NCBI RefSeq assembly: GCF_965203655.1
Contig: NZ_CBDBDD010000004.1
Location: 285,125-349,124 of the forward strand
Reading direction: 5' to 3'
Length of the DNA stretch: 64,000 bases
DNA from: Poriferisodalis sp965203655
GTDB lineage: Bacteria > Actinomycetota > Acidimicrobiia > Acidimicrobiales > Poriferisodalaceae
Positions 8,242 to 17,276 of the stretch are shown piece after piece; positions within the stretch are counted from its first letter, which is position 1; each line of letters opens with the position of its first letter. Position numbers and translations under genes: made by a program. The notes under the pieces are model-generated. The model was not told where the DNA came from, searched no databases, and was given only the letters and a program-made list of their open reading frames with translations.

Positions 8242-9414
8242 TCAGTCGGCAGCGGCTAGGGCAGTCTCGGCGGAGCTGTCAGCGTCCTCGCTGTGGCTTG
8301 AGGCCGCATCGAGTTCGGCGACGCCCTGCTTGATCCGGGGAATGAGCTCGCGGCCGAAGTCGACGGCGTCGTTGAACGGGTCGAAGCCCCGGATCAGCAC
8401 GTAACCCACATCGCTCACGCCGCCGTCAGCCGGTATCCCGAGCCGGTAGTAGCGCAGGATTGCGTCGGCCACTTGCTCAGGCGTGCCGACGAGGCACGAG
8501 GTGTTGCCGGGAGCGCCGGTGGCTTCGGCGATCTTGAGCCACAGTCGCTCGTCGTGTACGTCGCTCGCAGCGGCATAGCCCAGCATCCGCTCGCCCCCGT
8601 GGTCGTATGGCTTGCCGCGGTGACTGCCTGCCACCGTCAGCTTGTCGGTGCCGGCGGCCTCGATGCCACTCAGGATGCGATGGGCCCGGTCCCAGGCCTC
8701 GCCTTCGGTGTCGCCGAGGATGGGTCGGACGCTGATCGAGAAACGCGGCGTGCGCCCGTAGGAAGCGGCCCGGCGGCGGAAGTCGTCGAACCGCTCGGCC
8801 ACCGCGGCGCGTGGCTCCGCGTAGATGGCGTACACGTCGCAGCGCTGCGCTCCCATCTCCAGCGCTTCTTCGCTGGAGCCCCCGAAGAAGACGGGCGGCG
8901 ACGGCTGCTGCAGCGGCTGGACATCTGCACGCACGTTGCTGAACCGGTAGTACGGCCCGTCGTGGTCGAACGGCTCGGTTGAGGTCCAGGTGCGGCGCAT
9001 CACGTCGATGTACTCGCCGGCACGGGCATAGCGCTCGGCCTTCGGCAGGTAGTCGCCGTCGCGCTGATTGTCCTTGTCGCTGGCCCCGGCGATGATGTGC
9101 AGTGCGAAGCGCCCGCCACTGAGCTGGTCGAATGTGGCCGCCTTGCGCGCCGCCAGCGTGGGGGCCACGAAGCCTGGCCGGTGTGCCACGAGGTAGCCGA
9201 GCCGCTCGGTCACCGAGGCTGCGTGGGTGGCGACCGACCATCCGTCGGCCGAGGTGGAGGTGTAGCCCACCAGCACTAGGTCGAAGCTGGCCTCGTCGTG
9301 CGCACGGCTGAAGTCCTCGAGGAACTGGCGAGACAGCCCGCCCTCGATGACGTGCACAGTCGAGTCGTCCTTGGGCGGCGACACGCCGATCATCCCGATG
9401 ACATCGAGCGGCAC
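8242..9414 (-). CDS. LLM-class (SsuD-like) flavin-dependent monooxygenase
   Basis: 390-residue luciferase-like TIM-barrel flavoprotein closest in layout to alkanesulfonate/nitrilotriacetate monooxygenases: 'VLVGYTSTSADGWSVATHAAS', 'AHRPGFVAPTLAARKAATFDQLSGGR' (residues split by the phosphate-binding loop) and 'YYRFSNVRADVQPLQQPSPPVFFGG'. Such enzymes use FMNH2 from a separate reductase to cleave C-S bonds or oxygenate small organics. No sulfonate ABC transporter or SsuE-type reductase adjoins it, so desulfonation is only one possibility. The gene is divergent from the P450 operon and shares a 238-bp upstream region (9415-9652) with it. It is followed by an SDR. Confidence 0.82.
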   Translation of the reverse strand: MPLDVIGMIGVSPPKDDSTVHVIEGGLSRQFLEDFSRAHDEASFDLVLVGYTSTSADGWSVATHAASVTERLGYLVAHRPGFVAPTLAARKAATFDQLSGGRFALHIIAGASDKDNQRDGDYLPKAERYARAGEYIDVMRRTWTSTEPFDHDGPYYRFSNVRADVQPLQQPSPPVFFGGSSEEALEMGAQRCDVYAIYAEPRAAVAERFDDFRRRAASYGRTPRFSISVRPILGDTEGEAWDRAHRILSGIEAAGTDKLTVAGSHRGKPYDHGGERMLGYAAASDVHDERLWLKIAEATGAPGNTSCLVGTPEQVADAILRYYRLGIPADGGVSDVGYVLIRGFDPFNDAVDFGRELIPRIKQGVAELDAASSHSEDADSSAETALAAAD

Positions 9415-9652
9415 GCCTCCACGGTACGCGCCGTGCCGAATCGACGCTGCGGCCCTGCGTCGTGCCGACCCGATGCAGTGCCGCGCGTCGTGCCGCGCTT
9501 ACGCAGGAGCTGTACGCAGTGACCGTCGCCCGGGAACTCCGGCGCAGGGAACCGCGAGCGGAATACCATCGATACCCGTGCGGATCGCTGGCTGCGTCCG
9601 TGCGTACCGTCACGAATCCGCGGCAGTTGCCAGGAGTGGAGCGCCGACCGAC

Positions 9653-10873
9653 ATGTCAGAACGACCACCTGTCACCGACTGGGCGACAGATTTTGACCAT
9701 CTCAGCGAGGAGTGGGCCGCGAAGGGACCTGAGATCCTGGCTGACCTGCGAGAGCGCTGCCCAGTCGCCCAGACCGAGCGGTTCTACGGCGCGTACCTGG
9801 TGACCCGTCACGACGACATCGTCGAGACCGCCCGTGCTACCGACACGTTCTCGAATTGCATCACCGCGGTCAACACCAATCATCCCGACAACATCAAGCT
9901 GGATCTGTCTCCGATCACGCTGGATCCGCCCGAGCACGGCCCGGTGCGCCGGCCGCTGCTGCCGTCCTTCAGCCCGAAGGCCACCGACGAGCTGGAGCCG
10001 ACGGTTGTCGCCATGGCCGAACGACTGCTGGACGACGTCGGCGATCGCAAGCTGGTGGACGGCGCCCTCGACTTCGCACAGCTGCTGCCCGTCGAGGTCA
10101 TGGGCCACCTGTTCGGGGTCTCAGCAGAGATGGGTCCGACATTCCGGCAATGGGTGGACGGGATGCTCAAGGAGGGCCAGATCGACCTGGACATCGCCCG
10201 CAAAGCCGCTAGCGAAGTGCAGCAGTTCTTCGCGGCCCAACTGGCGGATCGTGAAGCAATGGGCGACGACGCGCCCGACGACCTGGTGACCATGGTGCTG
10301 AACGCCGAAGCTGAGCTGGGCGACGGCAGCACCCGCCCGTTCGGGCGCAAGGAGCGCATCGGCGCGCTGTTCGTGCTGATGCTCGGCGGCATCGACACGA
10401 CGTGGTCGACGCTGGGTTCCATGTTGTTCCATCTCGGTTCGCACCCGGACGACCTCAAGCGGCTGGTGAACGAGCCTGAGCTGATGCCCACGGCCGTCGA
10501 GGAATTCCTGCGCTACTACAGCCCGGTCACGATTGCCCGGTACATCACCGAGGATGCCGACATCGCGGGTTGCCCCGTATCGGGCGGCCGCCGGGTGCTG
10601 CTGTCGTACCCGTCGGCGAATCGCGACCCGGACTACTTCGAGAATCCCGACGAGTTGATCCTGGACCGCCAGAACAACCGGCACATGGCGTTCGGGGTGG
10701 GAGTACACCGGTGCCTGGGCTCGAACTTGGCGCGCATGGAGCTGCGAGTGGGGCTCACTGCCTGGCTGGAGCGCTACCCGAACTTCGAGCTGGCCGTCGA
10801 GCCCGATGAGGTGAAGTGGTCGGTGGGTCCGATCCGCGGCCCCCGCAGCGTGCCCATCCGGATCCTGGACTGA
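9653..10873 (+). CDS. Cytochrome P450
   Basis: 406-residue soluble bacterial P450. It has the haem-binding 'FGVGVHRCLGSNLARMEL' with the cysteine thiolate ligand near the C-terminus, the I-helix oxygen-activation motif GGIDTT, and the ExxR pair in 'EEFLRYYS'. ATG at 9653 was chosen because AGGAG lies ~13 bp upstream and the protein then begins at the usual family position; the frame is open further upstream but is not P450-like. It is the first gene of a six-gene operon ending with a sterol-reductase homologue and a CobW GTPase, so an isoprenoid or steroid-like substrate is a reasonable hypothesis. No ferredoxin gene is adjacent. Confidence 0.93.
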   Translation: MSERPPVTDWATDFDHLSEEWAAKGPEILADLRERCPVAQTERFYGAYLVTRHDDIVETARATDTFSNCITAVNTNHPDNIKLDLSPITLDPPEHGPVRRPLLPSFSPKATDELEPTVVAMAERLLDDVGDRKLVDGALDFAQLLPVEVMGHLFGVSAEMGPTFRQWVDGMLKEGQIDLDIARKAASEVQQFFAAQLADREAMGDDAPDDLVTMVLNAEAELGDGSTRPFGRKERIGALFVLMLGGIDTTWSTLGSMLFHLGSHPDDLKRLVNEPELMPTAVEEFLRYYSPVTIARYITEDADIAGCPVSGGRRVLLSYPSANRDPDYFENPDELILDRQNNRHMAFGVGVHRCLGSNLARMELRVGLTAWLERYPNFELAVEPDEVKWSVGPIRGPRSVPIRILD

Positions 10874-10907
10874 CCCGGCGAAGCAACAAGTCCATGAAGT
10901 TCGGCCC

Positions 10908-11795
10908 ATGAAATTCGGTGCCGTCCTGCCGACGTGCGAGATCGGCTCGGACCCGCTCGCCCTGCGCGACTGGGCGCAGGCCGCCGAATCGCTCGGCTAC
11001 TCCCACATCGTCACCTACGACCATGTGCTCGGCGCCGAGCATGCCGGGCGAGAGCCGGCCTTCTGGGGTCCATACACCGAGCGCGACGACTTCCACGAGC
11101 CGTTCGTGCTCTTCGGCTACCTGGCCGGCGTCACCAGCACCATCGAGTTCGAGACCGGCATCATCATCCTGCCGCAGCGTCAGGCTGCACTTGTGGCCAA
11201 GCAGGCGGCCGAAGTCGACCTGCTGTCGGGCGGGCGCTTCCGGCTGGGCGTGGGCTCTGGCTGGAACTACGTCGAATACGAGTCGCTCGGCGCCGACTGG
11301 GACCGGCGCGGTGCGCTGCTGGACGACCAGATCGCCGTGATCCGCGCGCTGTGGGACAACGACGTCATCGACTACACGAGCGAGTTTCACCGCATCGACC
11401 GGGCGGGCATCCAGCCCCGGCCCCCAAGGCGCATCCCGATCTGGTTCGGCGGTTACACCCCGGCGGCCCTGCGGCGCGCTGCTCGCCTGGGCGACGGCTT
11501 CACCTTCGGGGACTCGGGGCCCGACACCATCGCACTGGCCGACCGGCTGCGGGAGCTGCTTGCCGACCAAGGGCGCGACCCGGATCGGTTCGCGCTGGAG
11601 GGCGAGGCCAACTACGGCATCGGTCCTGAGCGATGGACAGAACTCGTCGACGGCGCCCGGGCTGCGGGCTTCAGTCACTTCTCGATCAACTGCCAGAGCA
11701 CGACATGCGAGTGGGGCGGCAATCCGGCTGCCAACTTGCAGAACACGGCCGAGCACATCGCCGCACTGGAGACCTTCATCTCGTCGGTGCGCTGA
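10908..11795 (+). CDS. LLM-class F420-dependent oxidoreductase
   Basis: 295-residue luciferase-like TIM-barrel enzyme of the actinobacterial F420-dependent type: 'MKFGAVLPTCEIGSDP' start, 'LLSGGRFRLGVGSGWN' phosphate-binding loop and 'IPIWFGGYTPAALRRAAR' in the C-terminal half. It likely uses reduced F420 or FMN to reduce or oxidise a small organic molecule in the same pathway as the P450 34 bp upstream. The region just before the start is duplicated: ATG at 10894 opens a five-codon mini-frame that ends in TGA overlapping the true ATG at 10908. The substrate is unknown. Confidence 0.87.
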   Translation: MKFGAVLPTCEIGSDPLALRDWAQAAESLGYSHIVTYDHVLGAEHAGREPAFWGPYTERDDFHEPFVLFGYLAGVTSTIEFETGIIILPQRQAALVAKQAAEVDLLSGGRFRLGVGSGWNYVEYESLGADWDRRGALLDDQIAVIRALWDNDVIDYTSEFHRIDRAGIQPRPPRRIPIWFGGYTPAALRRAARLGDGFTFGDSGPDTIALADRLRELLADQGRDPDRFALEGEANYGIGPERWTELVDGARAAGFSHFSINCQSTTCEWGGNPAANLQNTAEHIAALETFISSVR

Positions 11796-11838
11796 ACTAG
11801 AACCGGGTGGGACGCCCACAGCACGAGCGGGGTTGCGC

Positions 11839-13500
11839 ATGGAACACATCACGGTGTACCGGGCGGCCCGGATCCACACGATGGACCCCGGCAGGCCCCA
11901 TGGCAGCGCCGTCGCCATCGCGGACGGGCGCATCGTGTCGGTGGGCTCGATGGAGTCGATGCAGCCGTGGCTGCGGCGCTACCCCTACGACGTCGACGAC
12001 CGCTACGCCGACAAGGTCATCTTTCCCGGCTTCATCGACCCGCACACCCATCTGCGGCTGAGCGGCACCTACATGGGGCTGCACTACGTCGGCCCCATCG
12101 ACTCGGCCTCGCCGACCGGCATACGCAAGGGGCTGCCGAGCCGTGACGCCGTGCTGCATCAGCTTCGGGCGCTGGCCGCCGAGCACGCCGATCCCAGCGA
12201 GCCGCTGACGGCATGGGGCTACGACCCCGCCAGCCAAGACGGCCACCTCGACCGCGACATGCTCGACCAGATCAGCGACACCGTGCCGCTGTGGGTCTGC
12301 GCTTACGCGCCGCACATCGTCTATGCGAACTCGCCGATGCTCGAGTTGATCGGAGTGGACGACGACTCAATCGGTCACGGCTTGGGGCGATATCCCGACG
12401 GCCGGCTGAACGGCTGGTTCGTGGAGACCGAGGCGACGGCGCGGGCCAACCGGCCCGTTGCGGCGTCGATCTTCGGGCCGGGCACCGGCCGGGCTGCTAT
12501 CGACCGCATGGGAGCGGTGGCCCGCGCCGCCGGGGTCACCACCACGGCGGATCTGGTGTGGGGCATGGCCGACGGCTTCGAGCCCGAGTGGGACGACCAT
12601 GCGGCGGCGATCGCCGAGGGCACGTTCCCGCTGCGCATCTACATGATCCCCTTCGAGCCGAAGCTGGTGCGCAGCTACGGCGCCGAGATGCTCGACTTCC
12701 TGGCCACGAAGCGGGCCGAGGGCGACGACCGCCTCAACACCCACGGCGTGAAGTACGTGAACGACGGCTCGTACCCGTCGATGACGCTGGTGATGAACTC
12801 GCCCGGTTACCTCGACGAGGACACCGCTCACACGGGCGAGGTGCCGTGGGAGGACATGGTGGAGCGGATGCGACCGTTCTGGCAGGCGGGGGTGCAGATC
12901 CACTCGCACGCCAACGGCGACCGCACGGTCGACATGACGCTCGACACGCTCGCTGCGCTGCAGGCCGAACAGCCGCGCTTCGACCATCGCTTCACGATCG
13001 AGCACTACTGCATCTCGACACCGGCGCAGGCGAAGCGTCTCGCAGCGCTCGGCGGGCTGGCCAGCGTGAACATCTACTTCGTGCACTTCCGTGCTCAGCT
13101 GCACGCTGATCACGGGTTCGGTCCTGACCGCAGCGAGGCCACGGCCCGGCTGGGCTCGCTGGAACGGGCCGGTGCGACGTTTGCGCTGCACAGCGACTTC
13201 AACCTCGTCGTCACGCCGCTGTCGCCGCTGCTGGCCGTGTGGTGCGCCGTCAACCGGGTGGGCGCCGACGGCGAGACCGTGATGGCGCCGGGGGAGCGGA
13301 TCTCGGTGGATCGGGCGCTGCGTGCGGTCACCATCGACGCAGCTCACGTGCTGGCCCGCGACGACCGGCTGGGATCGATCGAGGCCGGCAAGCTGGCCGA
13401 CTTCACCGTGCTCGACGACGATCCCTACGAGGTCGACCCGATGGCGCTGCGAGACATCGGCGTTGTCGACACGGTGCTGGGAGGCGAGCCGACCTCGTGA
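11839..13500 (+). CDS. YtcJ-like amidohydrolase family protein
   Basis: 553-residue metal-dependent hydrolase of the amidohydrolase-3/YtcJ group. Metal-site features are the 'DPHTHLRL' HxH near residue 70, 'KYVNDGS', 'IHSHANGD', 'TIEHYC' and the terminal aspartate in 'LHSDFN'. The small beta-sandwich domain is formed by the N-terminus ('ARIHTMDPGRP') and the C-terminus ('SIEAGKLADFTVLDDDPY'). These enzymes hydrolyse amides, cyclic amides or related bonds; the substrate is unknown. ATG at 11839 gives the correct family N-terminus, although the frame stays open upstream inside the preceding gene. The stop overlaps the next gene's GTG (GTGA), showing translational coupling. Confidence 0.88.
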   Translation: MEHITVYRAARIHTMDPGRPHGSAVAIADGRIVSVGSMESMQPWLRRYPYDVDDRYADKVIFPGFIDPHTHLRLSGTYMGLHYVGPIDSASPTGIRKGLPSRDAVLHQLRALAAEHADPSEPLTAWGYDPASQDGHLDRDMLDQISDTVPLWVCAYAPHIVYANSPMLELIGVDDDSIGHGLGRYPDGRLNGWFVETEATARANRPVAASIFGPGTGRAAIDRMGAVARAAGVTTTADLVWGMADGFEPEWDDHAAAIAEGTFPLRIYMIPFEPKLVRSYGAEMLDFLATKRAEGDDRLNTHGVKYVNDGSYPSMTLVMNSPGYLDEDTAHTGEVPWEDMVERMRPFWQAGVQIHSHANGDRTVDMTLDTLAALQAEQPRFDHRFTIEHYCISTPAQAKRLAALGGLASVNIYFVHFRAQLHADHGFGPDRSEATARLGSLERAGATFALHSDFNLVVTPLSPLLAVWCAVNRVGADGETVMAPGERISVDRALRAVTIDAAHVLARDDRLGSIEAGKLADFTVLDDDPYEVDPMALRDIGVVDTVLGGEPTS

Positions 13501-14291
13501 GGCGACAGCGCTCCCATTTGCCGGACAAGTACGGGACTTGGGCCGTGGTAGCCGGCGCTTCGGAGGGACTCGGCGCGGCGTTCGCCCGCGAGCTGGCGAC
13601 CCGAGGCATGAACTTGGTGCTGGTGGCACGTCGGGGCGGTGTGCTCGCTGAAGTCGCCGACGATCTCACTGACGCCTACGGCATCGAGGTTCGCTGCGTG
13701 GTGGCCGATCTGGCTGATCCGGCCTTCGTCGAGCAGCTTGCGAGCGCAGCCAGCGGCCTGGACGTGGGAGTCGTGATCTACAACGCGGCGTTCGCGCCGT
13801 TGGGCCCGTTTCTGGACAATTCCGAACCCGAGATCGCCCGAGCAGTGGATGTCAATGTGCGTGGACCGATGCTGGCAGTGCGGGCGCTGGCTCCGGCGAT
13901 GTGCGATCGGGGGCGGGGAGCCGTGGTGTTGATGTCCTCGCTGTCGGGCCTTCAGGGGACGCCTCACATCGCCGTGTATGCGGCGAGCAAGGCCTTCAAT
14001 ACGCACCTCGCCGAGAGCCTGTGGTACGAGCTGCGGACAAGCGGTATCGATGTGGTTGCCTGCTGCGCCGGGGCCATGCCTACCCCGGGATACCAGAAGA
14101 ACTTCGGCAAGAAAGTGCCCGGCATGCTGAACCCGCAGGAGGCTGCCCGCCGGACGCTCGACGCGCTCAGCCGGGGTCCTCGCTTCGTGCCGGGGTGCGT
14201 CAACCGCATGACAGCGGTGCTCATGGGGCGCCTGCTGAGCCGCCGCAGCGCTGTGCGCCTCATCGGCAGGAACACGACAGACGTGGCGTGA
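13497..14291 (+). CDS. SDR family oxidoreductase, hydroxysteroid-dehydrogenase-like
   Basis: 264-residue short-chain dehydrogenase starting at GTG 13497, inside the amidohydrolase stop. The NAD(P) loop is 'GASEGLGAAF', the post-beta4 motif is the variant YNAA (normally NNAG), and the catalytic tyrosine and lysine lie in 'VYAASKAF', with 'SSLSGLQG' supplying the serine. This subgroup includes 17-beta-hydroxysteroid and 3-ketoacyl reductases acting on bulky hydrophobic substrates. The stop overlaps the ATG of the ERG4/ERG24 homologue (TGATG), so the two are made together, and a shared sterol- or isoprenoid-like substrate is plausible but unproven. Confidence 0.87.
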   Translation: MRRQRSHLPDKYGTWAVVAGASEGLGAAFARELATRGMNLVLVARRGGVLAEVADDLTDAYGIEVRCVVADLADPAFVEQLASAASGLDVGVVIYNAAFAPLGPFLDNSEPEIARAVDVNVRGPMLAVRALAPAMCDRGRGAVVLMSSLSGLQGTPHIAVYAASKAFNTHLAESLWYELRTSGIDVVACCAGAMPTPGYQKNFGKKVPGMLNPQEAARRTLDALSRGPRFVPGCVNRMTAVLMGRLLSRRSAVRLIGRNTTDVA

Positions 14292-15370
14292 TGGACTTCC
14301 TGGCGGGCTTCTTCGCCCCATGGGCCGCCTTCGCCGTCATCGGGGTGCTGCACCTGGTGCTGCCGGCGAGACGTGTGACCGGCTACGCGCGCCACGAACG
14401 TAACGGGGAGGTGCTGAGCTACCGCATCAACGGCCTGCTGGTGTTTGCGGTGAACGTGGGGCTGTGGTGCATCGCATGTGCCAGCGGCGTCATTGCGTGG
14501 GACTGGCTGTGGCACCACCGCTGGTCGGGGGCCGCAGGTGCGATGACGCTGGGGCTGCTGGCATCGGCCGCGGTGGTGCTGGGGGCGCCGTCGGGGGGAA
14601 AGCGGCTGCTCGCTGAGCTCTATCTCGGACGCCGCGCCAACCCGCAGCCGTTCGGCGGCCGCGCCGACGCCAAGATGTACCTGTACCTGGCGGGTGCGAC
14701 GCTGCTCGAGCTCAACCTGCTCTCGTTCGCCGCCCACCACTTCGAGACGTACGCCGGTGACGTGTCACCGGGGGTCGTGCTGTATGTGGTGCTGTTCACC
14801 TGGTTCGTGTGCGACTACCTGGTCTTCGAGCACGTCCACCTGTACACCTACGACCTCTTCGCCGAACGCGTGGGGTTCAAGCTCGTGTGGGGCTGTCTTT
14901 GCTGGTACCCCTACTTCTACGCCGTCGGGCTGTGGGCAGTGGCAGATCGACCGAACCCGCACGCGCCCGCATGGCTGGCGGTTCTCGCCGCAGTCGTGTT
15001 CCTGTTCGGATGGACGCTGGCGCGCGGGTCGAATATGCAGAAGTACAGCTTCAAGCGAGACCCCGAGCGACCATTCCTGGGACTGGCGCCCCGGGCGCTG
15101 TCCGACGGCGAGCGCAGCCTGCTTGCCAGCGGCTTCTGGGGCCTTTCCCGGCACGTCAACTACTTGGGCGAGATCGCCATGGCGACCGGGCTGGCGCTGG
15201 CGCTGGGTTGGCCTGCAGTGGTCTGGCCGTGGCTGTACCCGCTGTACTACGTGCTGCTGCTGGTGCCGCGTGAACGCGACGACGACCGGCGCTGCGCTGT
15301 CAAGTACGACGAGCTGTGGGAGCGGTACCGCGACGAGGTGCGATGGCGCATCGTGCCCCGGATCTACTGA
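14291..15370 (+). CDS. ERG4/ERG24 (sterol C14/C7 reductase) family membrane protein
   Basis: 359-residue polytopic membrane protein with about eight to ten hydrophobic segments. The C-terminal half matches the sterol reductase family closely: 'NMQKYSFKRDP', 'GFWGLSRHVNYLGE' (NADPH/sterol-binding region) and the terminal signature 'RERDDDRRCAVKYDELWERY' followed by 'WRIVPRIY'. In eukaryotes the family reduces the C14, C7 or C24 double bond of sterols with NADPH. Bacterial members are sporadic. It is encoded by overlapping frames with an SDR upstream (TGATG) and a CobW GTPase downstream (TGATG), in an operon begun by a P450. No squalene cyclase or sterol synthase gene is in the window, so the true substrate may be an imported sterol or another polycyclic isoprenoid. 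Confidence 0.88.
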   Translation: MDFLAGFFAPWAAFAVIGVLHLVLPARRVTGYARHERNGEVLSYRINGLLVFAVNVGLWCIACASGVIAWDWLWHHRWSGAAGAMTLGLLASAAVVLGAPSGGKRLLAELYLGRRANPQPFGGRADAKMYLYLAGATLLELNLLSFAAHHFETYAGDVSPGVVLYVVLFTWFVCDYLVFEHVHLYTYDLFAERVGFKLVWGCLCWYPYFYAVGLWAVADRPNPHAPAWLAVLAAVVFLFGWTLARGSNMQKYSFKRDPERPFLGLAPRALSDGERSLLASGFWGLSRHVNYLGEIAMATGLALALGWPAVVWPWLYPLYYVLLLVPRERDDDRRCAVKYDELWERYRDEVRWRIVPRIY

Positions 15371-16356
15371 TGAGCCAGCTCGACGCTGCGTGGCAGGCCA
15401 CCGTCGGCTCGATCGCAGCGGCACGGCGGCGGCCCGGCGACAGCGGTGCAGAAGACGTCGGCGTCACGGTGCTGACGGGCTTCCTCGGCAGCGGAAAGAC
15501 CACGGTGCTGCGCCGGCTGCTGGCCGAACCTGCCGGGCTTCGCATCGCTGCGGTGGTGAACGACATCGGGCCCGTGAACATCGACGCTGCAGCTATTGAG
15601 GGGTTGCAGATCGCGTCACGAACGCCTGATCGGGTCGAGCTCACCAACGGATGCGCCTGCTGTGCACTGGTAGACGACCTCGCTGAGACCTTGGAAGAGT
15701 TGGCTGGCGCCCGAATGAGCGATGCCATCGTGGTGGAAGCCAGCGGGGTCGCCGATCCCGCCACGCTGGCGCTGGCAGCCGAGGGGGCTGCGGGCTGCAT
15801 GCTCGACGGTGTTGTTGCCGTGGTGGACGCGCAGCAGCTGGCTTCGCAGTTGGGCGACTTGCGCGTCGGGCCCGCCGTACGTCGTCAGATCGACGTGGCT
15901 CACCTAGTGGTGCTGTCGAAGGTGGACCAAGTTGACGGCGACGAGGTTGCGGCTCTCACCGACCGACTCGGCCGGCTTGCGCCCGGCCGGATGGTCGTTC
16001 CCGCGGTGCACGGCCGCATCGACCCTCGGCTGTTGCTCGGCGCTGCTCTGCGTGGAGCGACCTTCCCAACCGACGTGAGCGATCACCCCTTCGACGTGGC
16101 AAGTGCTGTCGTGACGCCGGCAAGACCGTGGGAGGTGGCCGAAGTCGCCCGCTGGTTCGAATCATCACCGCCGGGCCTGATGCGGGCAAAAGGCTGGTTC
16201 TCCAGCTCTGACGGAGGCTGCCACGAGGTGCAGGCCGTAGCCAGGAGCTGGCGCATCGTGCCTGCCGCCAGCGCGCACGACCCGGCGATCGTGCTGATCT
16301 GCAGTTCCCAGGAAGCCGTCGACGATGCAGCCGCTTCCCTGCAGAAGCTCGGTTAG
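15370..16356 (+). CDS. CobW/COG0523-family GTP-binding protein
   Basis: 328-residue G3E-family P-loop GTPase, a putative metal chaperone. Walker A is GFLGSGKTT (residues 37-45), the metal-binding motif GCACC is at 94-98, and 'LSKVDQVD' supplies a variant of the NKxD guanine-specificity motif. The C-terminal CobW domain is about 90 residues, ending 'LICSSQEAVDDAAASLQ'. Members deliver zinc, cobalt or iron to client enzymes. ATG at 15370 overlaps the sterol-reductase stop (TGATGA). Its place at the end of a catabolic operon that includes a metal-dependent amidohydrolase suggests that enzyme could be the client; this is inference. Confidence 0.88.
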   Translation: MSQLDAAWQATVGSIAAARRRPGDSGAEDVGVTVLTGFLGSGKTTVLRRLLAEPAGLRIAAVVNDIGPVNIDAAAIEGLQIASRTPDRVELTNGCACCALVDDLAETLEELAGARMSDAIVVEASGVADPATLALAAEGAAGCMLDGVVAVVDAQQLASQLGDLRVGPAVRRQIDVAHLVVLSKVDQVDGDEVAALTDRLGRLAPGRMVVPAVHGRIDPRLLLGAALRGATFPTDVSDHPFDVASAVVTPARPWEVAEVARWFESSPPGLMRAKGWFSSSDGGCHEVQAVARSWRIVPAASAHDPAIVLICSSQEAVDDAAASLQKLG

Positions 16357-16385
16357 CTGAGCAGCCAACTCAGCAGAACTGTCGG

Positions 16386-17276
16386 CTAATCGGGCGCTCC
16401 GGCCATGTGCTGGCGCATCTCGGGAGAGGGAGGTCCAGCCGTGCCCCAGCGGTCGGACAGCTCGGGCGTGCGGGGCCAGGTACGCGGCACCCACGTCGCC
16501 TCGTCGACTTGCTGGACTTCGGCGGTGATCTCGGGAACGGTGCCGGCGGGGTCGACGAAGTAGCCGAAAGCGTTGTTGCCCGGCCCGTGGCGTCCGGGAC
16601 CCCAACCCACGGTGTGACCCGCCCGATTGAGCCGCCCCAGCGATGCCATGTAGGCGTCCAGCGATGAGACCTCATACGCCACGTGATTGAGCGAGGCCCA
16701 CTCGGCCCGGTTGAACGCGATGGAGTGATGGTCGGCGTTGCAGCGCAGGAACACCATCTGGCGCTCGCTCCAGTCGCTCACCCGGAAACCCAGCACGTCG
16801 CACCACCAGGTGCACAGCGCTTCGATGTCTGCGGTGTTGAGCACGACATGCGCGAGCTTGACCGGCGTGGCACCGGATTCGAGCGGCCTGATTGCCTCCG
16901 TGCGGGCAGCTAGCTCGACAACACGCCCGTCTGGGTCCGCGATCCGGAATCCATAGCCGCCGCCGGCACGATCCAACTCGGCGGGCTCGCTCAACAGTGC
17001 CACGCTGCGTCCTGCCAGCCCGGCTGCCGCAGCGTCGACTGCCCGGTCGTCGGCGAGTCCGAGGCCGATGTGGTCGATGCCATTGCGATCTGTTCGCTGC
17101 AGTTCGAGCACGTGATGCTCCGGGCCTGCTGCCCGCAGCACGGCGGTGCCATCATCGGAATCAGCGAGCCGCTGCAGGCCCCAAGGCCCTGAGTAGTAGT
17201 CGACGCTCTCGTCGAACGCCGCGCAGCGCAGCGAGATGTGACGCAGGTGAGTGACCGCCCATGACGCTGAACTCAT
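16386..17276 (-). CDS. Type I extradiol dioxygenase (VOC superfamily, BphC-like)
   Basis: 296-residue two-domain vicinal-oxygen-chelate protein. The C-terminal domain has the 2-His-1-carboxylate iron ligands at the family spacing: H143 in 'KLAHVVLN', H198 in 'LNHVAYE' and E249 in 'VPEITAEV'. A histidine at ~230 in 'GPGRHGPGNN' matches the conserved acid/base position of BphC. It should cleave a catechol-type ring next to the diol. Its ATG overlaps the stop of the molybdenum hydroxylase subunit (17273-17276, ATGA), and it is the last gene of an eight-gene oxidative operon, fitting a ring-opening step. Confidence 0.85.
   Translation of the reverse strand: MSSASWAVTHLRHISLRCAAFDESVDYYSGPWGLQRLADSDDGTAVLRAAGPEHHVLELQRTDRNGIDHIGLGLADDRAVDAAAAGLAGRSVALLSEPAELDRAGGGYGFRIADPDGRVVELAARTEAIRPLESGATPVKLAHVVLNTADIEALCTWWCDVLGFRVSDWSERQMVFLRCNADHHSIAFNRAEWASLNHVAYEVSSLDAYMASLGRLNRAGHTVGWGPGRHGPGNNAFGYFVDPAGTVPEITAEVQQVDEATWVPRTWPRTPELSDRWGTAGPPSPEMRQHMAGAPD

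Noticed and set aside
8242..9414. Specific naming as alkanesulfonate monooxygenase ssuD
   Set aside because: No sulfonate transporter or flavin reductase genes are linked and substrate residues cannot be judged from sequence alone.
16150..16170. tRNA T-arm-like GGTTCGAATC
   Set aside because: It lies inside the CobW coding sequence and has no acceptor stem or anticodon arm around it.
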